Part shown: in pieces, positions 18,564-27,632 of the stretch
Layout of the letters: each line of letters starts with the position of its first letter
Position numbering within the stretch: the stretch's first letter is position 1
Assembly: GCA_017651185.1 (NCBI GenBank)
Contig: JAGCDJ010000017.1
Location: forward strand, 17,108-81,107
Direction: 5' to 3'
Length of the DNA stretch: 64,000 nucleotides
Source: Bacteroidales bacterium
GTDB taxonomy: Bacteria > Bacteroidota > Bacteroidia > Bacteroidales > ML635J-15
Position numbers and translations under genes: made by a program
The notes under the pieces: model-generated
What the model saw: only the letters and a program-made list of their open reading frames with translations
Databases searched by the model: none
Told to the model about the DNA's origin: nothing

Positions 18564-19781
18564 GTGTACGAGTCTATAACATTAAGCAACGGCATAAGGA
18601 TAGTCCATCAGCGGGTAAAATCGGAGGTGGCACACTGCTGTATTCTTATTAATACTGGTACTCGCGACGAAAGTCCGCGCCAGCATGGCATGGCGCATTT
18701 TACCGAGCACATGCTGTTCAAGGGAACCACGAAGCGCAAGGCCTATCATTTGCTGAACCGTATGGAGTCGGTTGGTGGCGAGGTGGATGCATATACTACA
18801 AAGGAGGAAACCTGCGTGTCGTCAAGTTTCCTTGTCGAGTTCTACGACCGTGCCATCGAACTGCTAAACGACATAGTTTTTTGTTCCGTTTTTCCTCAGC
18901 GTGAAGTCGAAAAGGAATGCGATGTCATTGTAGACGAGATAAATACATATAAGGACAATCCTTCCGAAAATATTTTCGACGAGTTCGAGTCGACGATGTT
19001 TGCAAACCATCCGCTTGGACATAATATATTAGGTACAAAAAAGTCAATATCGAAGTTCCGTACCGATGATTTTCTCGGATTTGTGGCGCAAAAGTACAAT
19101 ACCGACCAGATGGTTTTCTGTTCCATTGGCGACATTGATTTCCGCAAACTTGTGCGTATGTGCGAAAAGCATTTCGGTGAGAACGCTGCAAAGTTCCGCA
19201 GTTTCGAGAGAATTCCGTTCGCTGGTTTTTCGCAGTTCAACAAAGTGGTGAAAAAGAAGGGTATACAGTCGAATACTATTCTGGGAAACTATTGCTATTC
19301 GTACAGCGAACCAAAGCGTGTGCCGATGTTTCTTGTTTCAAATATACTTGCAGGTCCTGGAATGAATTCTCGGTTAAATATGCAGTTGCGTGAACATCAT
19401 GGACTTTCGTACAATATTGAGTCTAATTTCACAACATATCAGGACATTGGGCTTTTCAGCATTTTCTTTAGTTCCGACAGCGAAAAGGTTGACATGGCTG
19501 TCGATATGATTTTCCGAGAACTCGATTTGCTGCGCACTAAGGCGATGGGCACTTTGCAACTTTCGCGTGCCAAGAAGCAACTGATAGGGCAGGTGGCTAT
19601 CGAGGGCAGTTCCAATGCCAATTTGCTGTTTCCAACGGCAAAGTCGTTCATGAACTACGGCAAGGTCGAAACTTTCAAGGAAACTGCAGCATTGATAGAA
19701 TCGGTTACTGCTCAGGATATTATGGAGGTCGCAAACGAAATTTTCGTCCGCGACAAGTTTTCGTCAATAAAATACCTTTGA
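18564..19781 (+). CDS. M16 family zinc peptidase
   Basis: A 405-residue insulinase-type (pitrilysin) protease. The inverted zinc motif HFTEH lies about residue 46-50 (AHFTEHMLFKGT), with the third ligand Glu in the EECTDE-like VEKECDVIVDEI region. The C-terminal half shows the FIxPG-like segment NILAGPGMNSRLNMQLRE. The start is GTG: the sequence matches the family from its first residues (YESITLSNGIRIVHQ) and no nearby ATG is in frame. TATTTTTG at 18540-18547 is a likely -7 box, giving a short leader. It probably processes peptides in the periplasm or cytoplasm; no signal peptide is visible. Confidence 0.93.
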   Translation: MYESITLSNGIRIVHQRVKSEVAHCCILINTGTRDESPRQHGMAHFTEHMLFKGTTKRKAYHLLNRMESVGGEVDAYTTKEETCVSSSFLVEFYDRAIELLNDIVFCSVFPQREVEKECDVIVDEINTYKDNPSENIFDEFESTMFANHPLGHNILGTKKSISKFRTDDFLGFVAQKYNTDQMVFCSIGDIDFRKLVRMCEKHFGENAAKFRSFERIPFAGFSQFNKVVKKKGIQSNTILGNYCYSYSEPKRVPMFLVSNILAGPGMNSRLNMQLREHHGLSYNIESNFTTYQDIGLFSIFFSSDSEKVDMAVDMIFRELDLLRTKAMGTLQLSRAKKQLIGQVAIEGSSNANLLFPTAKSFMNYGKVETFKETAALIESVTAQDIMEVANEIFVRDKFSSIKYL

Positions 19782-19783
19782 TT

Positions 19784-20422
19784 ATGTCGTCTGAAGATTT
19801 GCGTTTCGAGTACATTGAGAATTTCGGTTGCAGCGACGATGACTTGTTGCGTGCGCTAGAACGCGAAACCGCTCTGACGCAGATTCATCCGCAGATGCTG
19901 TCGGGTTGTTATCAGGGACATTTGCTTGCAACGCTAATCGGTATGACAGGAGCGAAGCGAATACTCGAAATAGGTACATTTTCTGGATATTCGTCAATAT
20001 GCATGGCACGGGCATTACCTGCTGATGGACAACTTGTTACAATCGAAGTTGATGACGAAATAGAGTGGTTGCCTTCGAAATATTTCCGATTGGCAGGACT
20101 GCAAGACAAGATAAGGTTGATTATTGGCGATGCTTCCGAGATTGTGCCAAATCTCGATGGTGAGTTCGACATGGTTTTCATCGATGGCGACAAGCGCGAG
20201 TACATTTCGTATTTCGAGGCAGTGCTGCCAAAACTTGCGCCTAATGGAACAATAATAGCCGACAATGTCATCTGGTACGACAAGATTTTCACCGAAACCG
20301 CATCAAACGACCACATGACGCACGGCATTATGGCTTTCAACAAGTATATTGCCAGCCATTCCGATGTCGAAAAAATAATTTTGCCAGTGAGGGACGGACT
20401 GATGCTTATAAGGCGCAAGTGA
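19784..20422 (+). CDS. Class I SAM-dependent O-methyltransferase
   Basis: A 212-residue methyltransferase of the catechol/caffeoyl-CoA O-methyltransferase type (Methyltransf_3). Motifs: RILEIGTFSGYSSICMA (SAM loop), IEVDDE, FDMVFIDGDKREYISYFE and ADNVIWYDKI, which hold the metal-binding Asp and Asn residues. ATG at 19784 is preferred over an upstream TTG because it gives a 2-bp gap to the M16 stop. It is transcribed with the M16 gene. The substrate is unknown. Confidence 0.92.
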   Translation: MSSEDLRFEYIENFGCSDDDLLRALERETALTQIHPQMLSGCYQGHLLATLIGMTGAKRILEIGTFSGYSSICMARALPADGQLVTIEVDDEIEWLPSKYFRLAGLQDKIRLIIGDASEIVPNLDGEFDMVFIDGDKREYISYFEAVLPKLAPNGTIIADNVIWYDKIFTETASNDHMTHGIMAFNKYIASHSDVEKIILPVRDGLMLIRRK

Positions 20423-20468
20423 GGGGTTTGCAACATTGCGTATTGACACATTGTTGTCATTGTCCTAA

Positions 20469-20577
20469 CTCTCTTCGTCATTACTCGCGTTATTGTTTTA
20501 ACTTGCGGAACCTTTAGTTCGCGCAGTGAAACAAGCAACCTTTAGCTCACGAAGCTTGCGAGTAATGACAGAAGAGC
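20469..20577. repeat. Imperfect long inverted repeat with internal direct repeats
   Basis: The left arm CTCTTCGTCATTACTCGC near 20470-20487 is complementary to GCGAGTAATGACAGAAGAG near 20558-20576, apart from one inserted base. Between the arms are two related blocks, AACCTTTAGTTCGC and AACCTTTAGCTCAC. The second block recurs as GCAACCTTTAGCTCAC at 43196-43211. No gene is visible in 20423-20669 apart from this element and the promoter of the next gene. Confidence 0.75.
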
Positions 20578-20596
20578 GTTTTAAATTTTAGTCAAC

Positions 20597-20629
20597 TTGT
20601 ATGTAGATACCAAAAAAATAATATCTTTG
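20597..20629 (+). promoter_or_regulatory. Promoter of the universal stress protein gene
   Basis: TTG at 20597-20599, a 22-bp spacer and TATCTTTG at 20622-20629, 40 bp before the ATG at 20670. Confidence 0.7.
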
Positions 20630-20669
20630 CCGTGTAATTAATTATCTGTTTTGTTAACAAAATTGTTTT

Positions 20670-21470
20670 ATGGAAAGATGTGTATTAGTGCCTTACGAGT
20701 TTAGTAACGAGGCCAATTTTGCTCTTAATCATGCTTACGAAATTGCTAAGTATGAGAAACTTCCTATTCATATACTTTATGTTGCCGATTCCGACAAGTT
20801 GATTGACGAGTGGCAGGAGGAATTGGACAAGGTAGCAGAAAGGTTCGTGAAGGAAACTGGTTATGAAAAGGTCAGTACTATTGTAAAAAAGGGTTCTGCA
20901 TTCGATGTAATTCACGAGTACGGAATTGAGCAGAACGCTTATCTTGCCGTAATGGGCGTACATGGAATCAAGACCATCGAAAAACAGGTGAAACTTATAC
21001 AGAAATTCGAGAAAGTTCCTTTCGTCTTGGTTCAGAGTCCATTGGCATTCGGTGAGTACGACAGGATTTGTATTCCTATCGACTGGGACAAAAAGTCGCG
21101 TGCAAAGTTCATGTGGGCAAAGTATTTGAACCTCATTTTCGAGAGTCATGTGTATGTGGTTTATCCTAAGACCAGCAGTGCAAGCCGTCAGGCAGATGTC
21201 AACAGCAACCTTGCCTTTGCAACATCGCTGTTTGCCGACAATGCAATTGAATTCGACGTTGAAGGTATTCCAGAGGATGACTTTTACGAGAATCTTTACG
21301 ACTACATGCGCGGAATTTCGCCCGACCTTGTTCTTTACATGTCGGAAAACTACAAGAAGGCCTTCACTAGCATCAGGCATCCGCGAAATATCGAACTAAG
21401 CAAGAAGATTCCTGTAATGTGTGTAAATCCTCGTACCGACATAGTAAAGTTAGGTGGATTTAACTATTAG
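20670..21470 (+). CDS. Universal stress protein family protein (tandem Usp)
   Basis: A 266-residue cytosolic protein with two Usp folds. The first (about 1-130) starts CVLVPYEFSNEANFALNHAYEIA and contains YLAVMGVHGIK; the second (about 130-262) starts DRICIPIDWDKKSRAKF. The ATP-binding GxxGx(9)G(S/T) motif is not clear in either half, so it may be a non-ATP-binding type. It has its own promoter and ends 3 bp before the T9SS cargo gene, which may be read from the same transcript. Confidence 0.85.
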   Translation: MERCVLVPYEFSNEANFALNHAYEIAKYEKLPIHILYVADSDKLIDEWQEELDKVAERFVKETGYEKVSTIVKKGSAFDVIHEYGIEQNAYLAVMGVHGIKTIEKQVKLIQKFEKVPFVLVQSPLAFGEYDRICIPIDWDKKSRAKFMWAKYLNLIFESHVYVVYPKTSSASRQADVNSNLAFATSLFADNAIEFDVEGIPEDDFYENLYDYMRGISPDLVLYMSENYKKAFTSIRHPRNIELSKKIPVMCVNPRTDIVKLGGFNY

Positions 21471-21473
21471 TAT

Positions 21474-24125
21474 ATGTCCCTTTGGAGTCATTGCCGAAAT
21501 CTGCTCGTCGCGGCGGTTGTTTTCGTTGCGACCATGCTTGTGCCGTTTTGTGCCCATGCTACGCACAATAGGGCTGGCGAGATAACATACAGGCAGATTT
21601 CGGCGTTGACTTTCGAGGTCACAGTGATAACTTATACGGCCACAGGTCCAGGTTGGACTGCCGACCGTCCCGAACTCGAAGTGGCGTGGGGTGACAATAC
21701 GACATCGGTACTTCCGCGTTGCGAGGAGATTCAACTTCCAGATTACTACAAGCGAAATAAATATGTGGGCAGGCACACATACGGTGGTCCTGGCATATTC
21801 TGCATAACGGTTGAAGACCCTAACCGAAATGCAAACGTCACCAACATTCCAAATTCGGTAAATACGCTGTTTGCCATTTCTACCACGATGATAATCGAGC
21901 CGACACTTGGGCTCAACAGTACGCCGATACTTACTCAGCCACCTGTCGACAAGGCGGCGGTAGGGCAGGTTTTTGTTCACAACCCAGGAGCGTACGACCC
22001 CGACGGCGACAGTTTGTCGTACAAGATTACGCCTTGCCGCGAGGAAAATGGAACTCCAATACCTAATTATTCGTATCCGGCGGCATCAAACTACATAAGG
22101 GTTGACGAAATCACTGGCGACCTTGTATGGAATACGCCTGTTTACGTAGGTGTTTACAATGTGGCAATGCTTATTGAGGAGTGGCGCGACGGGATAAAGA
22201 TAGGCGAAATAATCCGTGATATGCAGATAGAGGTTTACGACAGCGGAAATACAATTCCGCAGATAGACCTTGTCGCCCTCGATACCGTTTATGGAAATCA
22301 TGACAGCATCTGCATTGAGGCGGGTACTCATTTCATGTTCAACGTTGAGGCGCGAGATGCGAACAACGATTCGATAATTCTGACGGCGTATGGTGCGCCA
22401 TTTGTGGCAAGTGACGATGCTCCCGCACATTTCGAGCAGACAGTTTCGCAAGCAGGTTATGCAAAAGGTCTGTTCGAGTGGTATACCGCTTGCAGTGTAG
22501 TGCGAAAACAACCTTACATATTGAACATCAAGGCGCAGGATGAAAATCCCATTGTCAATTTGGTCGACTTGAAAAGCATATACATAACTATTGTAGGTCC
22601 GGCGGTGGAAAACTTGCAGGCATTGGCATCTACGCACGATATTGCCTTGTCGTGGACGCAATCGATATGTGACAATGTTGTCGGTTACAACATTTATCGA
22701 AAGATACAACCTTCGGGTTTCGTTCACGACTATTGTCAGACAGGCGTGCCTGCATCGACTGGCTACGAGAGGATTGCGTATGTCGTGGGGCGTTCGGTTT
22801 CTTCATACGTTGACCGTGATATTGCGCAGGGTCACGAATACTGCTACATGGTGTGTGCGGTGTTTCCCGATGGGGCAGAGGGCTACGCTTCCGACGAGGT
22901 ATGCACTTCGTTGCCAAAGGGTCTTCCAACAATGACAAATGTTAGTGTTCTTTCTTCCGACAGGGCAACAGGAAGCATATATGTAGCATGGGTAAAACCA
23001 GATGAGTCGGAACTTGGTTCTTCGACAGGTCCGTATCAGTATGTCGTGCATCGTTCTCGTGGTTTCGTCGGCGATAATTTTGAGCAGATTGCTGTGGTTG
23101 ACGGGATTGACAATACAGAATACACCGACAACAATGTTAATACCATTGATTATCCTTACACTTACAAGATAGAATTTTACGACAATGCCGATGGCGGTCA
23201 CGTTTTGATTGGTTCGCCAAGTTTTGCTTCGTCGGTGTTCATCGATTTGACGCAGCAGGAAAATTCGGTAAAGGTGCGTCTTCGTAACAATGTGCCTTGG
23301 ACAAACTATAATTACGAGTATTACAGGTACGATACGGTTGCTGCGACATACAACCTTATTGGGTCGACTGCGGAAAAGACAATAGTTGACGAAGATGTTG
23401 AGAATGGTCACGAATATTGCTACTATGTAAAGTCGTATGGTCGCTACTCGTTATCTGGTTATCCCGATCCGTTGGAGAATTTGTCGCAGCAGATGTGTAA
23501 GTTTTCTGTTGACACTGTCGCTCCATGTCGACCGGAAATTTCAGTGACATCGGTATGCGATTCTACATACAACTTGATAAGTTGGTCGGTACCAGACTCG
23601 TGCAACTACGATGTTGACTCGTACACTTTGTATTATACGCCAGTTCTCGACGGCGAGTATCAGGTGCTGTCGGTTTTTGGTTCTGATGTTACCGAATACA
23701 GGCATTATCCTGCTGACAGGATGGCTGGTTGCTATTATATTAATGCAAGCGACCCGTATGGAAATGTCAGTGAAAACTCCACAGTCGCCTGTGTGGACGA
23801 ATGTTCGTACTACGAACTGCCAAATGTTTTTACTCCCGATGGCGATGGCATCAACGATTATTATCATCCGATTGGTGAATACCGTTTTGTGGAGAAGGTT
23901 GATATGACGATTTTGAATCGCTGGGGGCAGGTCATGTTTGAGACAACCGATCCCGACATAATGTGGGACGGGCGAAACAAGATGACAGGCAAGATGGTTG
24001 TGCCAGGCGTGTACTTCTACATTTGCGATGTCTATGAACAGCGGTTGACAGGACTTGAAGCCCGTCATTTGAAAGGTTTTATACACGTGTTCCATGCCGA
24101 AAATATAGTTCCAAATCACGACTGA
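21474..24125 (+). CDS. T9SS type B cargo protein with gliding-motility C-terminal domain
   Basis: An 883-residue secreted protein. A signal peptide (about 1-29) is followed by the THNRAGEITY start common in Bacteroidota cargo proteins, then cadherin/Ig-like and several fibronectin III-like domains (about 375-760, with repeated HEYCY segments). The last 90 residues form the CHU_C / gliding-motility-associated C-terminal domain: LPNVFTPDGDGINDYYHP, then ILNRWGQVMFE, WDGR, and VPGVYFYICDV. That domain directs export by the type IX system. It is probably a cell-surface adhesin-like protein. The stop overlaps the next gene by one base. Confidence 0.92.
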   Translation: MSLWSHCRNLLVAAVVFVATMLVPFCAHATHNRAGEITYRQISALTFEVTVITYTATGPGWTADRPELEVAWGDNTTSVLPRCEEIQLPDYYKRNKYVGRHTYGGPGIFCITVEDPNRNANVTNIPNSVNTLFAISTTMIIEPTLGLNSTPILTQPPVDKAAVGQVFVHNPGAYDPDGDSLSYKITPCREENGTPIPNYSYPAASNYIRVDEITGDLVWNTPVYVGVYNVAMLIEEWRDGIKIGEIIRDMQIEVYDSGNTIPQIDLVALDTVYGNHDSICIEAGTHFMFNVEARDANNDSIILTAYGAPFVASDDAPAHFEQTVSQAGYAKGLFEWYTACSVVRKQPYILNIKAQDENPIVNLVDLKSIYITIVGPAVENLQALASTHDIALSWTQSICDNVVGYNIYRKIQPSGFVHDYCQTGVPASTGYERIAYVVGRSVSSYVDRDIAQGHEYCYMVCAVFPDGAEGYASDEVCTSLPKGLPTMTNVSVLSSDRATGSIYVAWVKPDESELGSSTGPYQYVVHRSRGFVGDNFEQIAVVDGIDNTEYTDNNVNTIDYPYTYKIEFYDNADGGHVLIGSPSFASSVFIDLTQQENSVKVRLRNNVPWTNYNYEYYRYDTVAATYNLIGSTAEKTIVDEDVENGHEYCYYVKSYGRYSLSGYPDPLENLSQQMCKFSVDTVAPCRPEISVTSVCDSTYNLISWSVPDSCNYDVDSYTLYYTPVLDGEYQVLSVFGSDVTEYRHYPADRMAGCYYINASDPYGNVSENSTVACVDECSYYELPNVFTPDGDGINDYYHPIGEYRFVEKVDMTILNRWGQVMFETTDPDIMWDGRNKMTGKMVVPGVYFYICDVYEQRLTGLEARHLKGFIHVFHAENIVPNHD

Positions 24126-25312
24126 TGGTAAAGAAGTTTTTACATATTGCCCTAATGCTTTTGCTTGCCGTTTTTTGCAATGCGCAGATTGATGATTTGC
24201 AACGCGACTATTTTCGTGCTCAGAACTTTATCCAGCATGAAAATGTTGATTCGGCGGTGGCAATATGGAAAAGTCATGATGACACAGATGTGTTCCTGCT
24301 CTGCCTTGCCGATTATCTGATAAATACCGAGCAATATTCTCAAGCCCTTGAAGTATCACGTAAATTAGAAGAACTTAATCCGCCCGAGGCGCAGTTCCGG
24401 ATGGCAAAGATATATGCAGGAATGGGGTTTGCCGAAGAATCGGTTGAATATCTGGGCAAGCATCTTTCTCACAAAAATGCACGGACTTATTCGCAGATAA
24501 TCAGATGCAAGGAGTTTGAAAGTATAAACCGAACCCCAGAATGGCGTGAGTTTTGGGAAACGCTACGCTATTCGAAATCGGACGAGACTTTTGCCGATGT
24601 GGAATACAATATTTCGCAGCAACATTACGATTATGCCATTGAACTCCTTGATGCTATGCCAGATTCAAAGTCGGCGAGACGTAACTATCTGTATGCCAAG
24701 GCGTATTTTGGAATGGAAAACTACACAAATGCAATGAAATATGTAGAACATTCCAATTCCAGGGACAAGGATGCTGTTTCCTTGCTTTTTTTCATCCAGA
24801 AGGCGATGGGCAATTATGCATCTGCATACGAGACCGGAAAGTCGCTTTTGATACTCGACCGCTACAATGCCGAAAATCTTCTTGAATATGCCGAGGTTTG
24901 CATGAATTTGAAGAAATTTGTCGAGGCACGTCGTTACACTGGTCGCTACTTGCAATGTTTCCCCGACAACAAAAGGGCATTGTTGCTTGACTCTAAACTG
25001 GCTGTCGGTTGCGAGCATCCCGATGAAGCACTTGTCGGATTGTCGAAACTGATAGAGGAAAGTCCTTCTGATGCAGAGTATTTTAGGTTGCGTGGCGATA
25101 TTTATTATGGTTACGGAATGTGGGATTTGGCTGCCTACGACTTTTCAATGGCATTGGACATAATGCCCGACGATGCTCGGTTGAACTACCTTATGGGAAT
25201 GTGCAGGTATAATCAGGCATCATACGAGAAAGCATGTTTTTACTGGCGAAGGGCGGCTACGGAAAAATCCCGCGAAGCCGCTGATATGTATTATAGGTAT
25301 TGCGAGGAGTAG
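24125..25312 (+). CDS. TPR-repeat exported protein
   Basis: A 395-residue protein with a signal peptide (about 1-20, ending FCNAQ) and tetratricopeptide repeats along its length, clearest near the C-terminus (SPSDAEYFRLRGDIYYGYG; MPDDARLNYLMGMCRYNQ). Its ATG shares one base with the stop of the T9SS cargo gene, so translation is coupled and the two proteins probably work together, for example in assembly at the envelope. The exact role is unknown. It converges on rnr with a 4-bp gap. Confidence 0.85.
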   Translation: MVKKFLHIALMLLLAVFCNAQIDDLQRDYFRAQNFIQHENVDSAVAIWKSHDDTDVFLLCLADYLINTEQYSQALEVSRKLEELNPPEAQFRMAKIYAGMGFAEESVEYLGKHLSHKNARTYSQIIRCKEFESINRTPEWREFWETLRYSKSDETFADVEYNISQQHYDYAIELLDAMPDSKSARRNYLYAKAYFGMENYTNAMKYVEHSNSRDKDAVSLLFFIQKAMGNYASAYETGKSLLILDRYNAENLLEYAEVCMNLKKFVEARRYTGRYLQCFPDNKRALLLDSKLAVGCEHPDEALVGLSKLIEESPSDAEYFRLRGDIYYGYGMWDLAAYDFSMALDIMPDDARLNYLMGMCRYNQASYEKACFYWRRAATEKSREAADMYYRYCEE

Positions 25313-25316
25313 TTTT

Positions 25317-27434
25317 CTACGCCAACTCCATATCAATCTGTTTCTTTTCGAGGTTCACATCAGAAATGCGGACTTTTACCTCGTCGCCTAGTCTGAAAAT
25401 CTTGCCAGTATCAACTCCTTGAAGGCAATATTCCTCGGCAAAGAATTCGTATTCGTCGTCCATCAAGGTGCGAACATGAACAAGACCTTCGCAAGCGGAA
25501 TCCTTCAATTCTACAAAGAAACCGTATTCCTGAATGCCAGAAATAACTCCATCGAAAACAAAACCAATCTTGTCCTGCAAAAATTCTGCTTGCTTGTACT
25601 TTATTGAACTGCGCTCCGCCAAAACCGCTTGCTGTTCCTTGAACGAACAATGCTTGCACTTTGCTTCCAAATCTTCTGTATCGGGAGTTTGGTTGCGCAT
25701 ATATGCGTAGAGTAATCTGTGAGTCATCACATCTGGGTAACGGCGGATAGGAGAGGTGAAGTGCGAATAGAAATCAAACGCAAGTCCGTAGTGTCCGATG
25801 TTTTTGGTGGAATATACCGCCTTTGCCATCGCACGTATTGCAAGGTTTTCTATGATATTCTGCTCGGGCTTGCCTTTTACGTTGTTAACCAGTCCGTTAA
25901 GCGAATTGGACAACGCAATGCTGTTTGACATATCAATGGAATATCCGAATCTGCCAATAAACGACGAAAAGTTAGATAACTTGTCGTAGTTCGGTTCTGC
26001 GTGAACACGATAGACAAAAGGTTTGTGTTTTTTGCCAATCATTTCAGCAACATTGCGGTTCGCCAATAGCATAAATTCTTCTATCAAATTATTGGCTTCC
26101 TTTGCCTCTTTGAAATAAACGCTCACAGGACGTGCTTTTTCGTCAAGCACAAACTTAACTTCCTTATGCTCAAAGTTGAATGCACCTTTCTGGAATCGTG
26201 CCGAACGCAATTTCTTTGCCAATTCGTTGAGTTTCAATATTTCCTCTGCAAAATCACCTTTGCCTGTTTCAATAATTTCCTGTGCTTCTTCGTATGCGAA
26301 ACGGCGGTCAGATGAAATTATGGTTTTTGCTGGCTTGAAACTCAAGACTTCAGCATCGTCATTCATTTCAAAAATTGCCGAGAAGCAGAACTTTTCCTCG
26401 TTGGGACGAAGCGAGCAAAGGAAGTTACACAACCTTTCGGGCAACATCGGCACTGTGCGGTCGACAAGATAAACCGAAGTCGCGCGGTTGAATGCCTCGT
26501 CGTCTAGCGAAGTGTTTTCGCGCATATAATGAGTGACATCAGCAATATGCACACCTATTTTATAATTGCCATTGTCAAGTTTTTCGAACGAAAGCGCATC
26601 GTCGAAGTCCTTTGCATCGGCAGGGTCGATAGTGAAAGTCGGTGCATTACGGAAATCCTCACGTGTTTTAAGGTCGTAGTCGGTAATTTCGAATTTGATT
26701 TTATTTGCTTCGTTCTCAATATCTTGCGAAAACTTTGCAGGAAGTCCGTACTCTGCCAGGATAGCGTGCATTTCGGTGTTGTTGTCGCCTGCTTCGCCAA
26801 GAATTTCTATAACGCGACCAACAGGATTCTGACGGCGTTCCGGCCACTCCTCTATTTCCACAAGCACTTTCTGGTCTTCCTTGGCGCCCATAAGTCTGTC
26901 AGACGGAATGAGAATGTCGTACATAACTTTCTGGCTGTCGGGAATCATAAACGAATAATGTCCAGCCGTGCGGATTGTTCCGACAAACTGTGTTCTTGCC
27001 CTACGGACAATCTCAACAACCTCGCCTTCGAGATGACTACTCGACTTGCGGGCGTACAAACTGACTTTAACGGTATCACCATCGAAAGCGGAATTCAAAT
27101 TCTTGAACGAAACAAAAATGTCCTCCGACAGTTCTTCGCTGGTAACGAAAGCATTGCCAGTCTTTGTAATTTCCAGAATACCAACAACCTTTCCTGATTT
27201 GGCTTTCAGTTTGAACTTTCCGCGCGAAGTTTCCTTTAATGTGCCGGCTTTTGTAAGTTCGCAAAGCACTTGGTTTATCAATGTGCGCGATGATGGTTCT
27301 GTATAGCCAAGTTTGGTGGAAATCTGCTTGTAGTTGAATTCCTTGTTGGGATTTTCGTAGAAAACGCCCATTATTCCGGTTGTCAGGGTTTTCTTGTCGC
27401 GTCCCAAATTATCGTCGTTGCTTCTTCGTGGCAT
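25317..27434 (-). CDS. rnr: Ribonuclease R
   Basis: A 3'-5' exoribonuclease (RNase II/R family) that degrades structured RNA. Order: N-terminal winged-helix region (about 1-80), cold-shock domains (about 85-230), the RNB catalytic domain (DPADAKDFDDALSFE, about residue 270, with the Asp cluster for Mg; DRTVPMLPERLCNFLCSLRP; HYGLAFDFYSHFTSPIRRYPD) and a C-terminal S1 domain (GVISGIQEYGFFVEL). The length of 705 is usual. Minus-strand promoter: TTG (27487-27489), 22 bp, TAAATTTG (27457-27464). Confidence 0.97.
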   Translation of the reverse strand: MPRRSNDDNLGRDKKTLTTGIMGVFYENPNKEFNYKQISTKLGYTEPSSRTLINQVLCELTKAGTLKETSRGKFKLKAKSGKVVGILEITKTGNAFVTSEELSEDIFVSFKNLNSAFDGDTVKVSLYARKSSSHLEGEVVEIVRRARTQFVGTIRTAGHYSFMIPDSQKVMYDILIPSDRLMGAKEDQKVLVEIEEWPERRQNPVGRVIEILGEAGDNNTEMHAILAEYGLPAKFSQDIENEANKIKFEITDYDLKTREDFRNAPTFTIDPADAKDFDDALSFEKLDNGNYKIGVHIADVTHYMRENTSLDDEAFNRATSVYLVDRTVPMLPERLCNFLCSLRPNEEKFCFSAIFEMNDDAEVLSFKPAKTIISSDRRFAYEEAQEIIETGKGDFAEEILKLNELAKKLRSARFQKGAFNFEHKEVKFVLDEKARPVSVYFKEAKEANNLIEEFMLLANRNVAEMIGKKHKPFVYRVHAEPNYDKLSNFSSFIGRFGYSIDMSNSIALSNSLNGLVNNVKGKPEQNIIENLAIRAMAKAVYSTKNIGHYGLAFDFYSHFTSPIRRYPDVMTHRLLYAYMRNQTPDTEDLEAKCKHCSFKEQQAVLAERSSIKYKQAEFLQDKIGFVFDGVISGIQEYGFFVELKDSACEGLVHVRTLMDDEYEFFAEEYCLQGVDTGKIFRLGDEVKVRISDVNLEKKQIDMELA

Positions 27435-27456
27435 AGTTGTCTTTATTTTTGCAGTG

Positions 27457-27489
27457 CAAATTTACAGTAAAAAACATTGGTGTTTGCAA
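27457..27489 (-). promoter_or_regulatory. Promoter of rnr
   Basis: On the minus strand: TTG (27487-27489), 22 bp, TAAATTTG (27457-27464), about 23 bp before the rnr start. Confidence 0.65.
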
Positions 27490-27594
27490 AAATTCTAAAT
27501 TTGTTATAAATGATGTATCTTTGTCTCCAATTTTATGGTTATAAAAACCTATGATTACTTCTTACATGCATAATTTATGTTCAGTCTATTCCAA

Positions 27595-27609
27595 GGGAAT
27601 TCCATTCCC
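27595..27609. repeat. Short hairpin upstream of the RAYT-like gene
   Basis: GGGAAT (27595-27600), loop TCC, ATTCCC (27604-27609). It lies 24 bp before the start of the RAYT-like gene and mirrors a hairpin of the same geometry at that gene's stop codon. Confidence 0.6.
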
Positions 27610-27632
27610 GCACCAATAAAAGCCCAACACCT

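Noticed and set aside
21500..24119. Several long minus-strand frames across the T9SS cargo gene
   Set aside because: They are shadows of a codon-biased plus-strand gene; the cargo protein has a signal peptide and a diagnostic C-terminal domain.
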